Positions 1 to 8,212 are shown, counted from the first letter of the stretch. The stretch is 47,430 nucleotides of DNA from Gammaproteobacteria bacterium (GCA_009840525.1 VXNP01000117.1:1-47430), one strand, 5' to 3'. Translations and numbers: made by a program. Notes: a model not told the origin generated them from the letters alone.

Positions 1-183
1 GCTGGCGTCCCGGTATCCGTCCACCCGAAGACGCCGCAGGGCGGCCCCGCGTTGTCGGCGAAGCGCCTTGGACTCTGGACGGTGCTTCAGGGCGCGCTGC
101 ACAACCGTGCGGCGGAAGTCCTCGCTCAGGATGGGAAAGATCTCGCTGGGGGTTCTCGGTTTGATCGCGGGCTGGTCGATCAC
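1..183 (-). CDS. Partial unknown protein, N-terminal 61 residues
   Basis: A GTG at 183-181 opens a frame that stays open to the left edge of the window. An AAGGAG Shine-Dalgarno word lies 8 bases upstream of it. The visible protein begins M-I-D-Q-P-A-I-K-P and is rich in Arg and Lys, with no recognisable domain in the 61 residues available. It is transcribed leftward, away from the recombinase at 891. I do not recognise the family; because of its position it could be another accessory or island gene. The reading frame and ribosome site make it a likely real gene, but the function is unknown and the rest lies outside the window. Confidence 0.55.
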   Translation of the reverse strand, partial: MIDQPAIKPRTPSEIFPILSEDFRRTVVQRALKHRPESKALRRQRGAALRRLRVDGYRDAS

Positions 184-475
184 GGCTGCTGCTCCTTGCA
201 GGAATGGGTCTCTCTCGCTCCACGTGGGGATGGATGCACCGGCGGAGGGCAGGGGGCGGTGCTCCCCTTGTTCCCACCAAGACTCGGCACCGTTCGCGTT
301 CGTCTGCAAGATCGACCCGACGAGGTGAGCAGGTCCACCCCACCCAGCGGGCGGAATGCACGCAATGCAGGCGCGGGTGCTGCCCAAAGGGTTGAAGGCC
401 GCTGGCGGTGGCATCCAAACCATCCGCGACCGCCATCAGCGAGTCTCGGGCTGCCTTCCCGAAGGGATCGCTGGC

Positions 476-530
476 CCGGAGCGACCTCCCCCGTGGCACG
501 CCACGCGTCCACGGACGGGGGTCGCTCCGG
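476..530. repeat. Long near-perfect stem-loop 1
   Basis: CCGGAGCGACC (476-486) is the exact inverse complement of 520-530. Inside it, CCGTGG (491-496) pairs with CCACGG (509-514) around a 12-base loop, with a short imperfect middle section. The whole 55 bases fold as one hairpin with roughly 20 paired positions. There is no T-run after it, so it is not an ordinary intrinsic terminator. It may be a structured RNA, a recombination site or the end of a mobile element. Confidence 0.6.
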
Positions 531-531
531 T

Positions 532-576
532 CACGGCCTCCGTTTCCGGCGCGGCGCAGCCGCCCCGGAGGCCGTG
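532..576. repeat. Perfect 11-bp inverted repeat, stem-loop 2
   Basis: CACGGCCTCCG (532-542) is exactly inverse-complementary to 566-576. The 23-base loop itself contains a small CGGC/GCCG hairpin. It begins one base after stem-loop 1 ends, so the two form a tandem structured block upstream of the recombinase gene. Function unknown. Confidence 0.6.
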
Positions 577-648
577 GTGCAACTGCAAGCCGGAAAACGA
601 CATGTGCAATCCTCGTCGTGCACCTCCGAACCGGGATTTCGCGCACAT
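577..648. repeat. Imperfect direct repeats, possible mobile-element end
   Basis: Two imperfect copies begin with GTGCA at 577 and 618 and share the pattern GTGCA-CT-C-A-CCGG-A followed by CG and a CACAT/CATGT word. Just to the right, the inverse strand at about 650-670 reads GCACATGTGAAATCGGG. That is nearly the same as the inner half of the repeat found at 9051 and 42547. Arrays of short direct repeats at an edge resemble transposase-binding repeats at IS21-family ends. No transposase gene is present, so this would be a remnant. Confidence 0.35.
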
Positions 649-890
649 CGACCCGATTTCACATGTGCGGCTTCATCCCGGCATCGAGCACGCCGAAGAC
701 CGCCCCTACGTCATCGCTGCCCCCCCCGAAGATCGGGAAGCTCCAGCGCGACCGGTAGACGGCGGATTTTCAGGCCCGATTTCGCGGAAGATACGACGCG
801 CTTCAAGCACGTCGTCTGGCGGAGAAGACACCTCTCCGCGATACTTCGTCGCGCAGATCGTGCAGTCCATCAATCGAGAGGAATCGAACG

Positions 891-2054
891 ATGGCACGCA
901 CGAAACGAAGTCGGCGCTCGTACGGCGCCGGCGAATGGGGCCGGAATCGGGTCCGGGTGTTTCCGGATCCGAAGACCGGCATCTTCCAGATCGAGTGGCG
1001 GGAGAACGGACGAAGGCTCACGAGGTCGCTCAGGCACCGCGACTGGACCAGAGCCAAGAAGCAGGCGGACGAATTCGCCGCGGGCTTCGGAGAGCCGGAC
1101 CCGAACGGCAAGGCGGAAGCCGAGCCCGATCCGCTCACCCTGGGACGGCTTTTTGACATCTACGGCGAAGAGGTGACGCCCACGAAGGGGAAGCGGACGC
1201 GCCAGCGCGACCGTGTCGCGACCCGGATGTTCCTCGACTTCTTCGGACGGGACCGAAGGCCGGAGACACTATCCCAGCGCGATTGGGACCGGTTCATCCG
1301 GGAGCGTCGCGCGGGCAGGGCCGGACGCTCGGGCCAACCCGTGGGCAACCGGACGATCGAGTGGGACCTGACGTTCCTGATGACCGTGCTCAACTGGGCC
1401 GCAAGGTCGCGGGACGAAAACGGACGGCTGCTCCTCGACTCCAACCCGCTCAAGGGCCTCAGGAAGCCCAAGGAGAAGAACCCCAACCGGGTCGTCCTCA
1501 GCGAGGACGAGTATCACGCGATGCTCGGGATTTCCCGGCAGGTCGGCTGGCGGTTCCATATCGCGCTCGTGCTCGCGCACGAGACCGGGCACCGAATCGG
1601 TGCCATCCGTGAACTCCGCTGGGCTGACATCGACATCGAGGGCCGTGAGGTCCTGTGGCGCGCGGAACACGAGAAGACCGGCTACGAACACGTAACGCCC
1701 CTGACCACCGAGGCGGTCGCCGCGTTGGAAGAGGCAGGGAGGATGGGCTCCGGGAGCGGCAATGCCCCGGTGCTGCCTTCGCCGAGCGATGCAACGCGGT
1801 GCATGAGCCGCGTTTGCGCGCATCACTGGTGGAAGAAGGCCGAGCGGCTCGCGGGACTGGAGCCGAGGCGGGGACGGGGCTGGCACTCGCTCCGTCGCAA
1901 GTTCGCTTCCGACCTCATGGAACTGCCGCTCAAGGTGCTGTGTGAGCTTGGCGGCTGGAAAAAGGCTCAGACGGTGTTGCGCTGCTATCAGCAACCCGAC
2001 GCGGTACAACTCAGGAAGGCTCTGGACAGCCGCCGCCGCAACCGCAGCGCCTGA
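891..2054 (+). CDS. Tyrosine recombinase / phage-type integrase
   Basis: A 387-residue site-specific recombinase that would cut and rejoin DNA through a phosphotyrosine intermediate. The N-terminal part (about 1-70) is Arg/Lys-rich like an arm-binding domain, about 85-180 fits a core-binding domain, and about 200-375 is the catalytic domain. The expected residues are visible: Arg235 in GHRIGAIR, Lys262, His332-x-x-Arg335, Trp356 in place of the second His, and the nucleophile Tyr366 in RCYQQ. Length and residue set are complete, so it may be active. A GAGAGG ribosome site lies about 7 bases before the ATG. It stands at the left of a run of nuclease and restriction genes, which suggests it is the integrase of that island, although no att repeats could be paired by eye. 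Confidence 0.93.
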   Translation: MARTKRSRRSYGAGEWGRNRVRVFPDPKTGIFQIEWRENGRRLTRSLRHRDWTRAKKQADEFAAGFGEPDPNGKAEAEPDPLTLGRLFDIYGEEVTPTKGKRTRQRDRVATRMFLDFFGRDRRPETLSQRDWDRFIRERRAGRAGRSGQPVGNRTIEWDLTFLMTVLNWAARSRDENGRLLLDSNPLKGLRKPKEKNPNRVVLSEDEYHAMLGISRQVGWRFHIALVLAHETGHRIGAIRELRWADIDIEGREVLWRAEHEKTGYEHVTPLTTEAVAALEEAGRMGSGSGNAPVLPSPSDATRCMSRVCAHHWWKKAERLAGLEPRRGRGWHSLRRKFASDLMELPLKVLCELGGWKKAQTVLRCYQQPDAVQLRKALDSRRRNRSA

Positions 2055-2674
2055 TCCGAATCGGCGGGAGCCAATCGGCGGGAATCAGGGCTGCCAATCC
2101 CATAACGCCAACCCCTACAGTACGATGCAGACTTCATAGCATTTGTGGGGTAGGCTGGCTTGAACCACGAAAACGGGCGTCAGAGAAGCCGGTGGCGACC
2201 GCGTCCGGGAAACCGGCAAACGCAGCTGCCGACGCGTTGGCGCAGCACCTCCGCGAATTCCTCGGGGAACCCGTTCAAGCAGCCGCAAGAGCGGCTCGCG
2301 GTCAGACGGAGACCTGTACGGCGAACGATACCGCAAATGCCGATGTCGCTGGAAACGAGCACCGGTTTCGCCTTGGGGTGGATCAACCTGACTACGTGCA
2401 ACTCCTCCGGTGCTTCGTCTCGTTTGCTGGTGCCGTCCTGCACTCTTCGGTGACCCGAAGGGCGGCGTCCTACGAGTTCCATCCGACATCGCGGTCGGAG
2501 GCGATCTCCCATCCCATCCAGGCGGCAGCCACTCGCCACATGCCAGAGGACTGTCCTGCCTTTCGTTTCGCCCGCGCCGAAGGTGCGGGGGGGCTGGCCT
2601 CCGGCGTATCATGACTGACTGTTGGAACGAAGCCGAAGGGCGATCACATCAGGAACAACGACTACGCAGCGACG
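2055..2674. other. 620-base gap, no confident gene
   Basis: Between the recombinase and the PD-(D/E)XK protein. A rightward frame from a GTG at 2192 to 2614 (140 residues) and a leftward frame 2180-2539 (119 residues) both stay open, but neither has a clear ribosome site or a family I recognise. The rightward one has a somewhat natural residue mix (for instance LAQHLREFLGEPVQ) and could be a decayed or orphan gene. The sequence near 2100-2160 (CATAACGCCAACCCC, then GTTCAAGCC-like on the reverse strand) was checked as a tRNA or attachment site and does not fold as a tRNA. Confidence 0.4.
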
Positions 2675-4012
2675 ATGGACCGGAAGGCAACGGACGAGAT
2701 GACACGGGACGAGGAGCTGGACAGGCTGGTCGCCGATTCTGGATTCCTCCGGTATCACGCGGAGTATGTGAAGCGGCGGGAGTTCAACGCCTTCGACGTG
2801 CTGCGCTATGCGGAGTACGAGATTCGCCACGGCAACGTGATGGCTTGGTTGCTAGACCCGAATGAGACCCATGGGATTGGCCGGGTCTTTCTGGAGTGGT
2901 TTCTGGGCCAGGCGAGGTTGCCCGGGAGGTTGCCGGGAAAGATCGTCTGCGGGGACGGCGGGCAGAAGGTGCGGGTCGAGCGGGAGCTGCACTATGTGGA
3001 CGTGATGATCTTTCTGGAGGGCGATCAGGGTCGGCACATTGTCGCGATCGAGAACAAGCCGGGGTGGGCTTCGCCAGAGCACTACGACCAGGTGCGCGGC
3101 TACGCTGCGGTGCTGCGGGCGAAGTATGGGGACCACGAGATTCACAACGTGCTGCTCTCCTCGTCGCGGGAGGGAATCGAGGACGAGGACGAGATTGCGC
3201 ATGTTAGCTGGCGGGATGTGGGCGCGCGGATCGAGACGATGCACGACGCGGGCATCTTCGGGCAGGGGGAAGTGGCCCCCTTCATTCGGCAATACCTCGT
3301 GGCGGTCGGTCGGCTGATCCGGCCGGAGGAGAGCGACGCGGACTACTTGAGGAAGCTGCTGGACGACCACCATTCCCTGCTGAAGTACATGTTCGGCGCG
3401 CTTGGCGACGAGGGGGGAGAGCAAGAGATCCGGGCGATGGTGCGAGAGCGTCACGCACACTACCAGGACACCGTGCTGCGGTTGGTGAAGACCTTCGGCC
3501 AGGAGCCGGAGAGGTTGCGGTCGGAAGTTCGAGACCTGCTGGCGAGTCGCGGAATAGAGACGACGATCACCTCAAGCAAAGGGAAAGTTGTGCTGTGGCT
3601 GAGCTGGGATCTGCAAGAAGCTCAAGGGCTGGGGCTTGGCGGGACCGGCGGGCGCATTTATTGGTTTTTCCAATTCACGCTCCGCAGCGTCGTCGTGGTG
3701 CTGGAATCCTCCCCGGGTCGTCGGGATGCGGTGGATCGGATCGTAGCCTGCATGCGCAAGATTCCGGTGGACCGGCGCCGTCGCGGCAGATACCCGATGA
3801 AAGCCGGGGCATTCAACCACTTCCACTTCTATCGCCACGAACTCGTCGGCGACGAAATCCTCTCGGGCAAGTCAACCGCAGAGGTCACGGAGGCCGTGCG
3901 GCAAGCCGTGGACGAATTCCTCGACGCGGAGGATTCGGACTACACGCGCATCAACGACTACTTCCAGTGCCTGGCGTTTCGGCCCGAAGCCGTCGCGGAG
4001 GAAGCGAAGTAA
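2675..4012 (+). CDS. PD-(D/E)XK nuclease-superfamily protein (PDDEXK_4-like)
   Basis: A 445-residue protein matching the PDDEXK_4 type of the PD-(D/E)XK nuclease superfamily. Near the N-terminus is the family block around residues 51-67 (RHGNVMAWLLDPNETHG). The catalytic core follows: Asp109 in YVDVMIF, then Glu126-x-Lys128 in AIENK, with a Gln139 further on as the usual last core residue. The C-terminal 250 residues have no recognised domain and end in a mixed region that may bind a partner or substrate. Members are often found in defence islands beside restriction systems, which fits the integrase on one side and McrBC on the other, but the target is unknown. The start is uncertain: ATG 2675 has no clear ribosome site, and ATG 2699 has GGAAGG 11 bases upstream. 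Confidence 0.85.
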   Translation: MDRKATDEMTRDEELDRLVADSGFLRYHAEYVKRREFNAFDVLRYAEYEIRHGNVMAWLLDPNETHGIGRVFLEWFLGQARLPGRLPGKIVCGDGGQKVRVERELHYVDVMIFLEGDQGRHIVAIENKPGWASPEHYDQVRGYAAVLRAKYGDHEIHNVLLSSSREGIEDEDEIAHVSWRDVGARIETMHDAGIFGQGEVAPFIRQYLVAVGRLIRPEESDADYLRKLLDDHHSLLKYMFGALGDEGGEQEIRAMVRERHAHYQDTVLRLVKTFGQEPERLRSEVRDLLASRGIETTITSSKGKVVLWLSWDLQEAQGLGLGGTGGRIYWFFQFTLRSVVVVLESSPGRRDAVDRIVACMRKIPVDRRRRGRYPMKAGAFNHFHFYRHELVGDEILSGKSTAEVTEAVRQAVDEFLDAEDSDYTRINDYFQCLAFRPEAVAEEAK

Positions 4013-4106
4013 GCCGGTACTGACGCACCTTAAGAGCGTGAGCCAGCCCTCGGGCGGAGCCGCCGAAATCGCCTCTCAGGTCACCGTCCGGAACAACGCC
4101 CACCGA

Positions 4107-4138
4107 GGCCACGCGAGCAAGTTCCTCGCCTCGTGGCC
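4107..4138. other. Stem-loop downstream of the nuclease gene
   Basis: GGCCACG (4107-4113) is inverse-complementary to 4132-4138, and GCGAG (4113-4117) to CTCGC (4125-4129) on the inner side. It lies about 95 bases after the nuclease stop codon. It lacks a T-run, so it may be a weak terminator or mean nothing. Confidence 0.25.
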
Positions 4139-4278
4139 GCCAGCCTTAATGCCGGGCGCGGGCGACGGATGCCCCATCACTCCTTCGGTGGACCGTAGAA
4201 ACCTGTGGTGGCATGCAGGGTAAGGGTTAAGGGGATTGCCGGAGACCGGAAACAGGATGGAGTGTGCGGAGGCACTTG

Positions 4279-4632
4279 ATGAGAAAGCTGATTCTCGCGT
4301 TCGCTCTGGCAGGCTGTGAGAACGCACCCGATCCAGAGGTACAGGACATCGGGGTCAAGGACGAGACGGTGGCACGCCTGTCGCCTCAACTCTCCCAGCA
4401 GGATAACAGCGAAGACGCTCACCGTGCGTTCCGGTTCCTAGCTCAGGCAGGTCAGAAAGGCATCGACGCCATCATGGCGCTTGATCGCGCTGGAGCCATG
4501 AACGAGGACGTTTGGCGTGATGTCCGCCAGGGTTTCGTAGTGGATACTGACGAATTTTGCCCTCAACTGCCGGAGTTCACGGCATGCGTGCAGGAGGATG
4601 GGTATCGATGGAATCGGAACGTTCCAGGTTAG
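4279..4632 (+). CDS. Small putative lipoprotein, unknown function
   Basis: A 117-residue protein starting at ATG 4279, preceded by GGAGG 7 bases upstream; an in-frame GTG at 4264 overlaps that ribosome site and is less likely. The leader MRKLILAFALAGC is a short lipoprotein signal with a perfect lipobox (L-A-G-C), so the mature protein would begin at Cys13 and be lipid-anchored. The remainder is acidic and probably helical, with two more Cys near the C-terminus. I recognise no family. It sits between the nuclease and McrBC genes in the island and may be cargo unrelated to defence. Confidence 0.6.
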   Translation: MRKLILAFALAGCENAPDPEVQDIGVKDETVARLSPQLSQQDNSEDAHRAFRFLAQAGQKGIDAIMALDRAGAMNEDVWRDVRQGFVVDTDEFCPQLPEFTACVQEDGYRWNRNVPG

Positions 4633-4820
4633 CTGTCGAGACAGTCTGCAGGTACGTGACGCTTTTCGGCCAGCGGAGTACGCGGCACTGGTGGAAGGCT
4701 GTGTTCGGCATGACGATTCCTATCCAGGAGTGCGACTGGGGCTGCCCTAGTGAATGGACCTTCCCGGTCTATGGGGACCCAGACGACTCCAGCCGAGAGA
4801 CCGGATTCCTGTTCGTGTAG
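4608..4820 (+). CDS. Possible small Cys-containing protein overlapping the lipoprotein
   Basis: A 70-residue frame from ATG 4608, which has GGAGG 10 bases upstream, overlapping the end of the lipoprotein gene in another frame. The product contains Trp, Cys and acidic residues with natural-looking spacing (QECDWGCPSEW, then VYGDPDD). It could be a separate short gene or the frame-shifted tail of a longer lipoprotein. No family is recognised. Confidence 0.3.
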   Translation: MESERSRLAVETVCRYVTLFGQRSTRHWWKAVFGMTIPIQECDWGCPSEWTFPVYGDPDDSSRETGFLFV

Positions 4821-4894
4821 CTGAAACGCCTGACACGAGTTGGGAATGCGACGGGTGCGTCTCTAAGGACACAACGGTCGTTGTTGGCACCGCT

Positions 4895-4945
4895 TGTCAA
4901 TGGGCACCGAAAATGTCGGGGTTTTGGGCATCGAAATGTCAGGGT
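4895..4945. mobile_element. Solitary IS21-like terminal end
   Basis: The block opens with TGTCAATGG and contains two near-identical direct repeats, 4902-4921 and 4926-4945, of the form GGGCAYCGAAA(A)TGTCRGGG. A TGTCAA-type terminus followed by repeated internal transposase-binding units is typical of IS21-family ends. No istA/istB genes lie near it; mcrC ends 86 bases away. It is best read as a decayed or solo end left after deletion. Confidence 0.45.
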
Positions 4946-5031
4946 CCGAGCGGAAGCGCGGGAGCGTTTGCGAACGCGCTGCCGCCCTCCTGTCGGTCGT
5001 CCGCGAGGCTGGTTCGCAAGCGCGAAGCGCG

Positions 5032-6108
5032 CTACGAGTCGGAACCTGATAGCCCGATGGTCGCCAGCATTTCCCTGTGAATGCGCCGCCAGTCCCGGTC
5101 GAGGTTGACCGTCCGGGCTTGGACGCGGAATCCTTCGAGGCGGATATCGGCTCTCAGCGGTTCGCCGGCCTCGGGGTACAACAGGATGCCTTCGTGTTTG
5201 GGCTGCCCCGGGTTCATCGATTGGCGGTTCCGTAGGTACGCGAGCAACTGGTACAGGTTGCCGGAGTGCAGCTTTCCCATGCCGGAACCGCGTCCACGCG
5301 CCAGCGCGTCCCGGTAGTATTTCGTGTCGAGGATGATCCGGCGCTCGGATGATTCCAGGATCACATCGGCCGTCATGACGGGGATTCGAGCCCGGTTGGC
5401 GTCGTCCTCGGCACTGGCATCCCCCCAACGGATTCGGCGGCTGCCCCCCGGATTCACCCCGTACGCACGCTGCTCGCGCTCGTAGAATCCCGTGACGAAC
5501 TCCTCGAAGAGTGCCCACATGGTCGCTTCGTCCCGCCGGAAGTCGCGGAACGTCGTGTGCCCGGTCTTCTCGTCGACCACCGCGCTCTCATACAGGAGCC
5601 TGCACACCGAGAGGAGGAACTGGTAGAGCCGCCGGTTGCCACCGAGCTGGACATGGCTGAAGGCGTTCCTCGTCAGGCGGGTCCGCGACACGCCATCGAG
5701 GCGTCTGTATGCGGAGCGCACGTCGCTACGGACATCGCGGTGCAGCGTAACCCGCCTCCCCAGCAGCCCATGCAGGGACGTGCGCAGGATGCGGTTCGGC
5801 CGAGTGTCCACGGACAACTCCTCGAAGTCGCAGGCGGCCCGGCCGCGCGCCCGGAGCGCCCGCTTCGCCGTCTCGCTCACCGCCAGCTTTCCGCGGATTC
5901 CGGCGAGGTCCTCGCGTCGTTCCACGTAGCCGCGCTCGATGCCTCGGCGGAAGAGGTGGCTGACGCCGCCCGCGAGCACCTTGCCGAGAAGGTCCTGGAC
6001 CGTCGAAAGGCCGCCGAGCAAGGCCAGCCGTCTGGTGTCCCGCTCCTGAACCCGGCCCCAGGCGTAGCAGAGGAGGTAGTAGACGTTGAGGATCGGGATG
6101 TTCTTCAA
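5032..6108 (-). CDS. mcrC: McrC, nuclease subunit of a McrBC restriction system
   Basis: A 358-residue McrC-family protein, the endonuclease partner that works with the McrB motor to cut modified DNA. It opens with the McrC hallmark (K)NIPILNVYYLLCYAWG. The C-terminal PD-(D/E)XK core shows Asp248 in ADVILE and Asp261-x-Lys263 in ILDTKYY. The start taken is TTG 6108-6106, which overlaps the McrB stop codon as TTGA. The frame extends further upstream, but that extension runs through mcrB and is Arg-rich nonsense. The overlap implies translational coupling with mcrB. Nothing looks truncated, and the length is normal for the family. Confidence 0.92.
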   Translation of the reverse strand: MKNIPILNVYYLLCYAWGRVQERDTRRLALLGGLSTVQDLLGKVLAGGVSHLFRRGIERGYVERREDLAGIRGKLAVSETAKRALRARGRAACDFEELSVDTRPNRILRTSLHGLLGRRVTLHRDVRSDVRSAYRRLDGVSRTRLTRNAFSHVQLGGNRRLYQFLLSVCRLLYESAVVDEKTGHTTFRDFRRDEATMWALFEEFVTGFYEREQRAYGVNPGGSRRIRWGDASAEDDANRARIPVMTADVILESSERRIILDTKYYRDALARGRGSGMGKLHSGNLYQLLAYLRNRQSMNPGQPKHEGILLYPEAGEPLRADIRLEGFRVQARTVNLDRDWRRIHREMLATIGLSGSDS

Positions 6109-7844
6109 GGTCGGACGTCGTCGGTGAGTTTCGCCACATCTCTCTCGACGTCTTCCGCCGCATCGAACCAGTATTCCCGTAAGAGCGGAGCGAGCTGGGT
6201 GTCTACGACGTGCCTGTACCAATCCTCGGAAGGCACGTCACCATCGCCGGGAACAAAGTAGCTGTGGCCGATCCGAAACCCCCGGCCGAGTTCCTTGTCG
6301 TTTGCGATCTTCTCGTTGAGCTTGCCCATCCGGTCGCAGATGCGGCGGGCCAGGCTCGGATCTGCGCCCTTGGACGCGAGGTGTTTCTCGAACGCATTCC
6401 GTCCGTACTTGGTCCCGTATGCGGGCTCCAGCGTCTCGAAGGCGAATCGCCGACGCAACGCGTAATCGACCAAAGCCAATGAGCGGTCGGCGGTGTTCAT
6501 CATGCCAAGCAGGTGGACGTTGGCGGGGACGTGGAACCGCGTGTCGGAGTAGGGCAGGGTGACGGCGTAGTCCTTGCTGCGCTTGTCGGCCTCGATCAGC
6601 ATCAGGAGTTCGCCGAAGATACGGGACAGGTTTCCGCGGTTAATCTCGTCGATAATGAAGACGTGGGGTATGGCCGGTTTCGACCGAGCGCGGTCGCAGA
6701 AGCGCCGGAAGACGCCGGGCTTCAGGTCGAAGCCTCTCCCCTTGGGCCGGAAGCCTTCCACGAAATCCTCGTAGGCGTAGGACTGGTGGAACTGGACCAT
6801 CTCGATCGGGTCCGAGTCCTCGCGGCCAATCAGGCACCAGGCGATTCGGCGCGCGATGAAGGTCTTCCCGGTGCCGGGCGGCCCTTGGAGGATCAGGTTC
6901 TTGCCGGACTTGATGGACTCCACAAGGCGGGTGAAGTGGGCGGGGTCGATGAAGAGGTCTTGCTGGGCGTGCATGATCGTGTAGGCAGCCTCTGGGTCCG
7001 CTCCGGATCGGTCGCCCCCGTCGCGAGCTCTGTCGCCGTTCTTCTTGGCCTTGGGGACCGCAGGGCGCTGCCAAAGCTCCTTGATGTGGGGATCGTAGAA
7101 CCGGAACTCCCCATGTTCCTCCTCCAGCCGCCGACGGATCGAAAGTAGCGCCCGGTCGATCTCGACCGGGTTGGAGGTGTCGATCCGATCACCTTGATGC
7201 AAGCGGCTGACGATCTCGCTCTTCCCCTCACTGGAGAGAATGTCCTGGAATTCGTCGGGGAAGAGCAGCCACAGGATCGCGTGTCGGAACATGCGATTCG
7301 CGGCAAACTCGGTGCCGTCCAGCCATCGAGCGAAGTCCCAAGGGCGATGAAGGAGCTTCTCGCGGTCGCTTTGCGCCCTCGACGACCAGTTCCGCATGGC
7401 GACCGTGAAGAACCGGAGTTCTCTCCATGCGTGCGTGCCGTACGCCGGGCCGGGTTGGACGACCCCCGATCCAAGGATGGCGTCGCTCAGCAGTTCATGG
7501 TCTGCTGGGAAGTCGCGCTCCGACCAGCCCCAGATGTAGGCGATCCGCCTCCGCTTGGTTTCAGGGCCCATTGGGCTCTGAATCAGGTGGTACACCCATG
7601 TCATCTCGGCCCAAAGGCACTTGGCGTCGGGCGAGGCGGGTCGCAACTGGCGCTCCAACTTCTCCAGAAAAGAGCCTTCGGACAGGTGCTCGAGGTTCTC
7701 GACGAAGACCGCATGGAGTTCCTGGAAGTTGGAGCGAGTCCAGAGAGAGTCGTCAGTGAATAGCGAATCGCCCCGGAGAAGGCATTGGTGCTTCCAGCGC
7801 TCCACTGCAGCGAGAATCGGTTCAGCGTCCTTGAATCGGGCCAA
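6105..7844 (-). CDS. mcrB: McrB, AAA+ GTPase motor of a McrBC restriction system
   Basis: The motor and DNA-recognition subunit, about 579 residues from the chosen start. The AAA+ domain shows Walker A GPPGTGKT (321-328), Walker B IIDEINRGN (397-405, the McrB-type signature) and the MNTADRSLALVDYALRRRF sensor/arginine segment (449-468). The N-terminal 300 residues are not the E. coli DUF3578 type by eye and probably carry the target-binding specificity. I chose TTG 7844, with AAGGGAG 8 bases upstream, because the protein then begins (M)ARFKDAEPIL, a natural start. An upstream TTG at 7967 overlaps the stop of a small ORF as TTGA and cannot be excluded. McrB and McrC overlap, so the pair is one operon. 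It targets modified DNA by family knowledge; the exact modification is unknown. Confidence 0.92.
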   Translation of the reverse strand: MARFKDAEPILAAVERWKHQCLLRGDSLFTDDSLWTRSNFQELHAVFVENLEHLSEGSFLEKLERQLRPASPDAKCLWAEMTWVYHLIQSPMGPETKRRRIAYIWGWSERDFPADHELLSDAILGSGVVQPGPAYGTHAWRELRFFTVAMRNWSSRAQSDREKLLHRPWDFARWLDGTEFAANRMFRHAILWLLFPDEFQDILSSEGKSEIVSRLHQGDRIDTSNPVEIDRALLSIRRRLEEEHGEFRFYDPHIKELWQRPAVPKAKKNGDRARDGGDRSGADPEAAYTIMHAQQDLFIDPAHFTRLVESIKSGKNLILQGPPGTGKTFIARRIAWCLIGREDSDPIEMVQFHQSYAYEDFVEGFRPKGRGFDLKPGVFRRFCDRARSKPAIPHVFIIDEINRGNLSRIFGELLMLIEADKRSKDYAVTLPYSDTRFHVPANVHLLGMMNTADRSLALVDYALRRRFAFETLEPAYGTKYGRNAFEKHLASKGADPSLARRICDRMGKLNEKIANDKELGRGFRIGHSYFVPGDGDVPSEDWYRHVVDTQLAPLLREYWFDAAEDVERDVAKLTDDVRP

Positions 7845-7963
7845 TGGGTGGTCTCCCTTGCATGGATGTTGAGGTTCCACAGTCTCCCGAGAGGATAAGG
7901 GAACGGAGACCAGGCCGGACAGTGGGCGGGCGCTCAACCAAGCACCCGCGCGGGGCTCGGCTT

Positions 7964-8194
7964 TCAACGGTCAACCTCTTGGACCGGGCAAGATAGCCGG
8001 GCTCCCACCCGGACGAAGTGCGGGCCGCCATTCCAGCGCAGGACAAGGACCGGGACGGCTCCCTTAGCCGCCCGCAACAGGATGCCATGGTTCGAAAGAA
8101 GGCGAGAGAGGTAGGCTTCGGTGACCTCTGGAGAAGAGGCGGCGGCGGGTGGGGACTCCCGCCATTGGAGTATGTTTTCCCCGCTTCTGCGCAC
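7964..8194 (-). CDS. Possible small protein ahead of mcrB
   Basis: A 76-residue frame from GTG 8194 ending in a stop that overlaps an upstream TTG of the mcrB frame (TTGA). The product has a plausible mixture (EAYLSRLLSNHGILLRAAKG, then VPVLVLRWNG) and could be a small partner of the McrBC operon. No ribosome site is clear at the GTG and no family is recognised. It lies in the segment between mcrB and the point at 8293 where DUF222 homology stops. Confidence 0.35.
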   Translation of the reverse strand: MRRSGENILQWRESPPAAASSPEVTEAYLSRLLSNHGILLRAAKGAVPVLVLRWNGGPHFVRVGARLSCPVQEVDR

Positions 8195-8212
8195 GGTCCA
8201 GCAGGATTCAAC

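Larger units (their letters stand above)
184..890. other. Non-coding, structured stretch before the recombinase
   Basis: About 700 bases without a convincing gene. Several frames stay open here, as expected for GC-rich DNA, but their products are low-complexity and lack ribosome sites. What stands out is two large adjacent stem-loops (476-530 and 532-576) followed at once by imperfect direct repeats (577-648); these are listed separately. The bases just before 891 supply a GAGAGG ribosome site for the recombinase. No tRNA that could serve as an integration target was found. Confidence 0.5.

Noticed and set aside
2100-2170. tRNA or tRNA-fragment attachment site after the integrase
   Set aside because: A GTTCAAGCC word occurs on the reverse strand, but its flanks do not pair as a T-arm and no cloverleaf can be drawn.
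6109-6222. N-terminal extension of McrC to position 6222
   Set aside because: It reads through the end of mcrB in another frame and is Arg-rich; TTG 6108 directly precedes the conserved McrC start motif.
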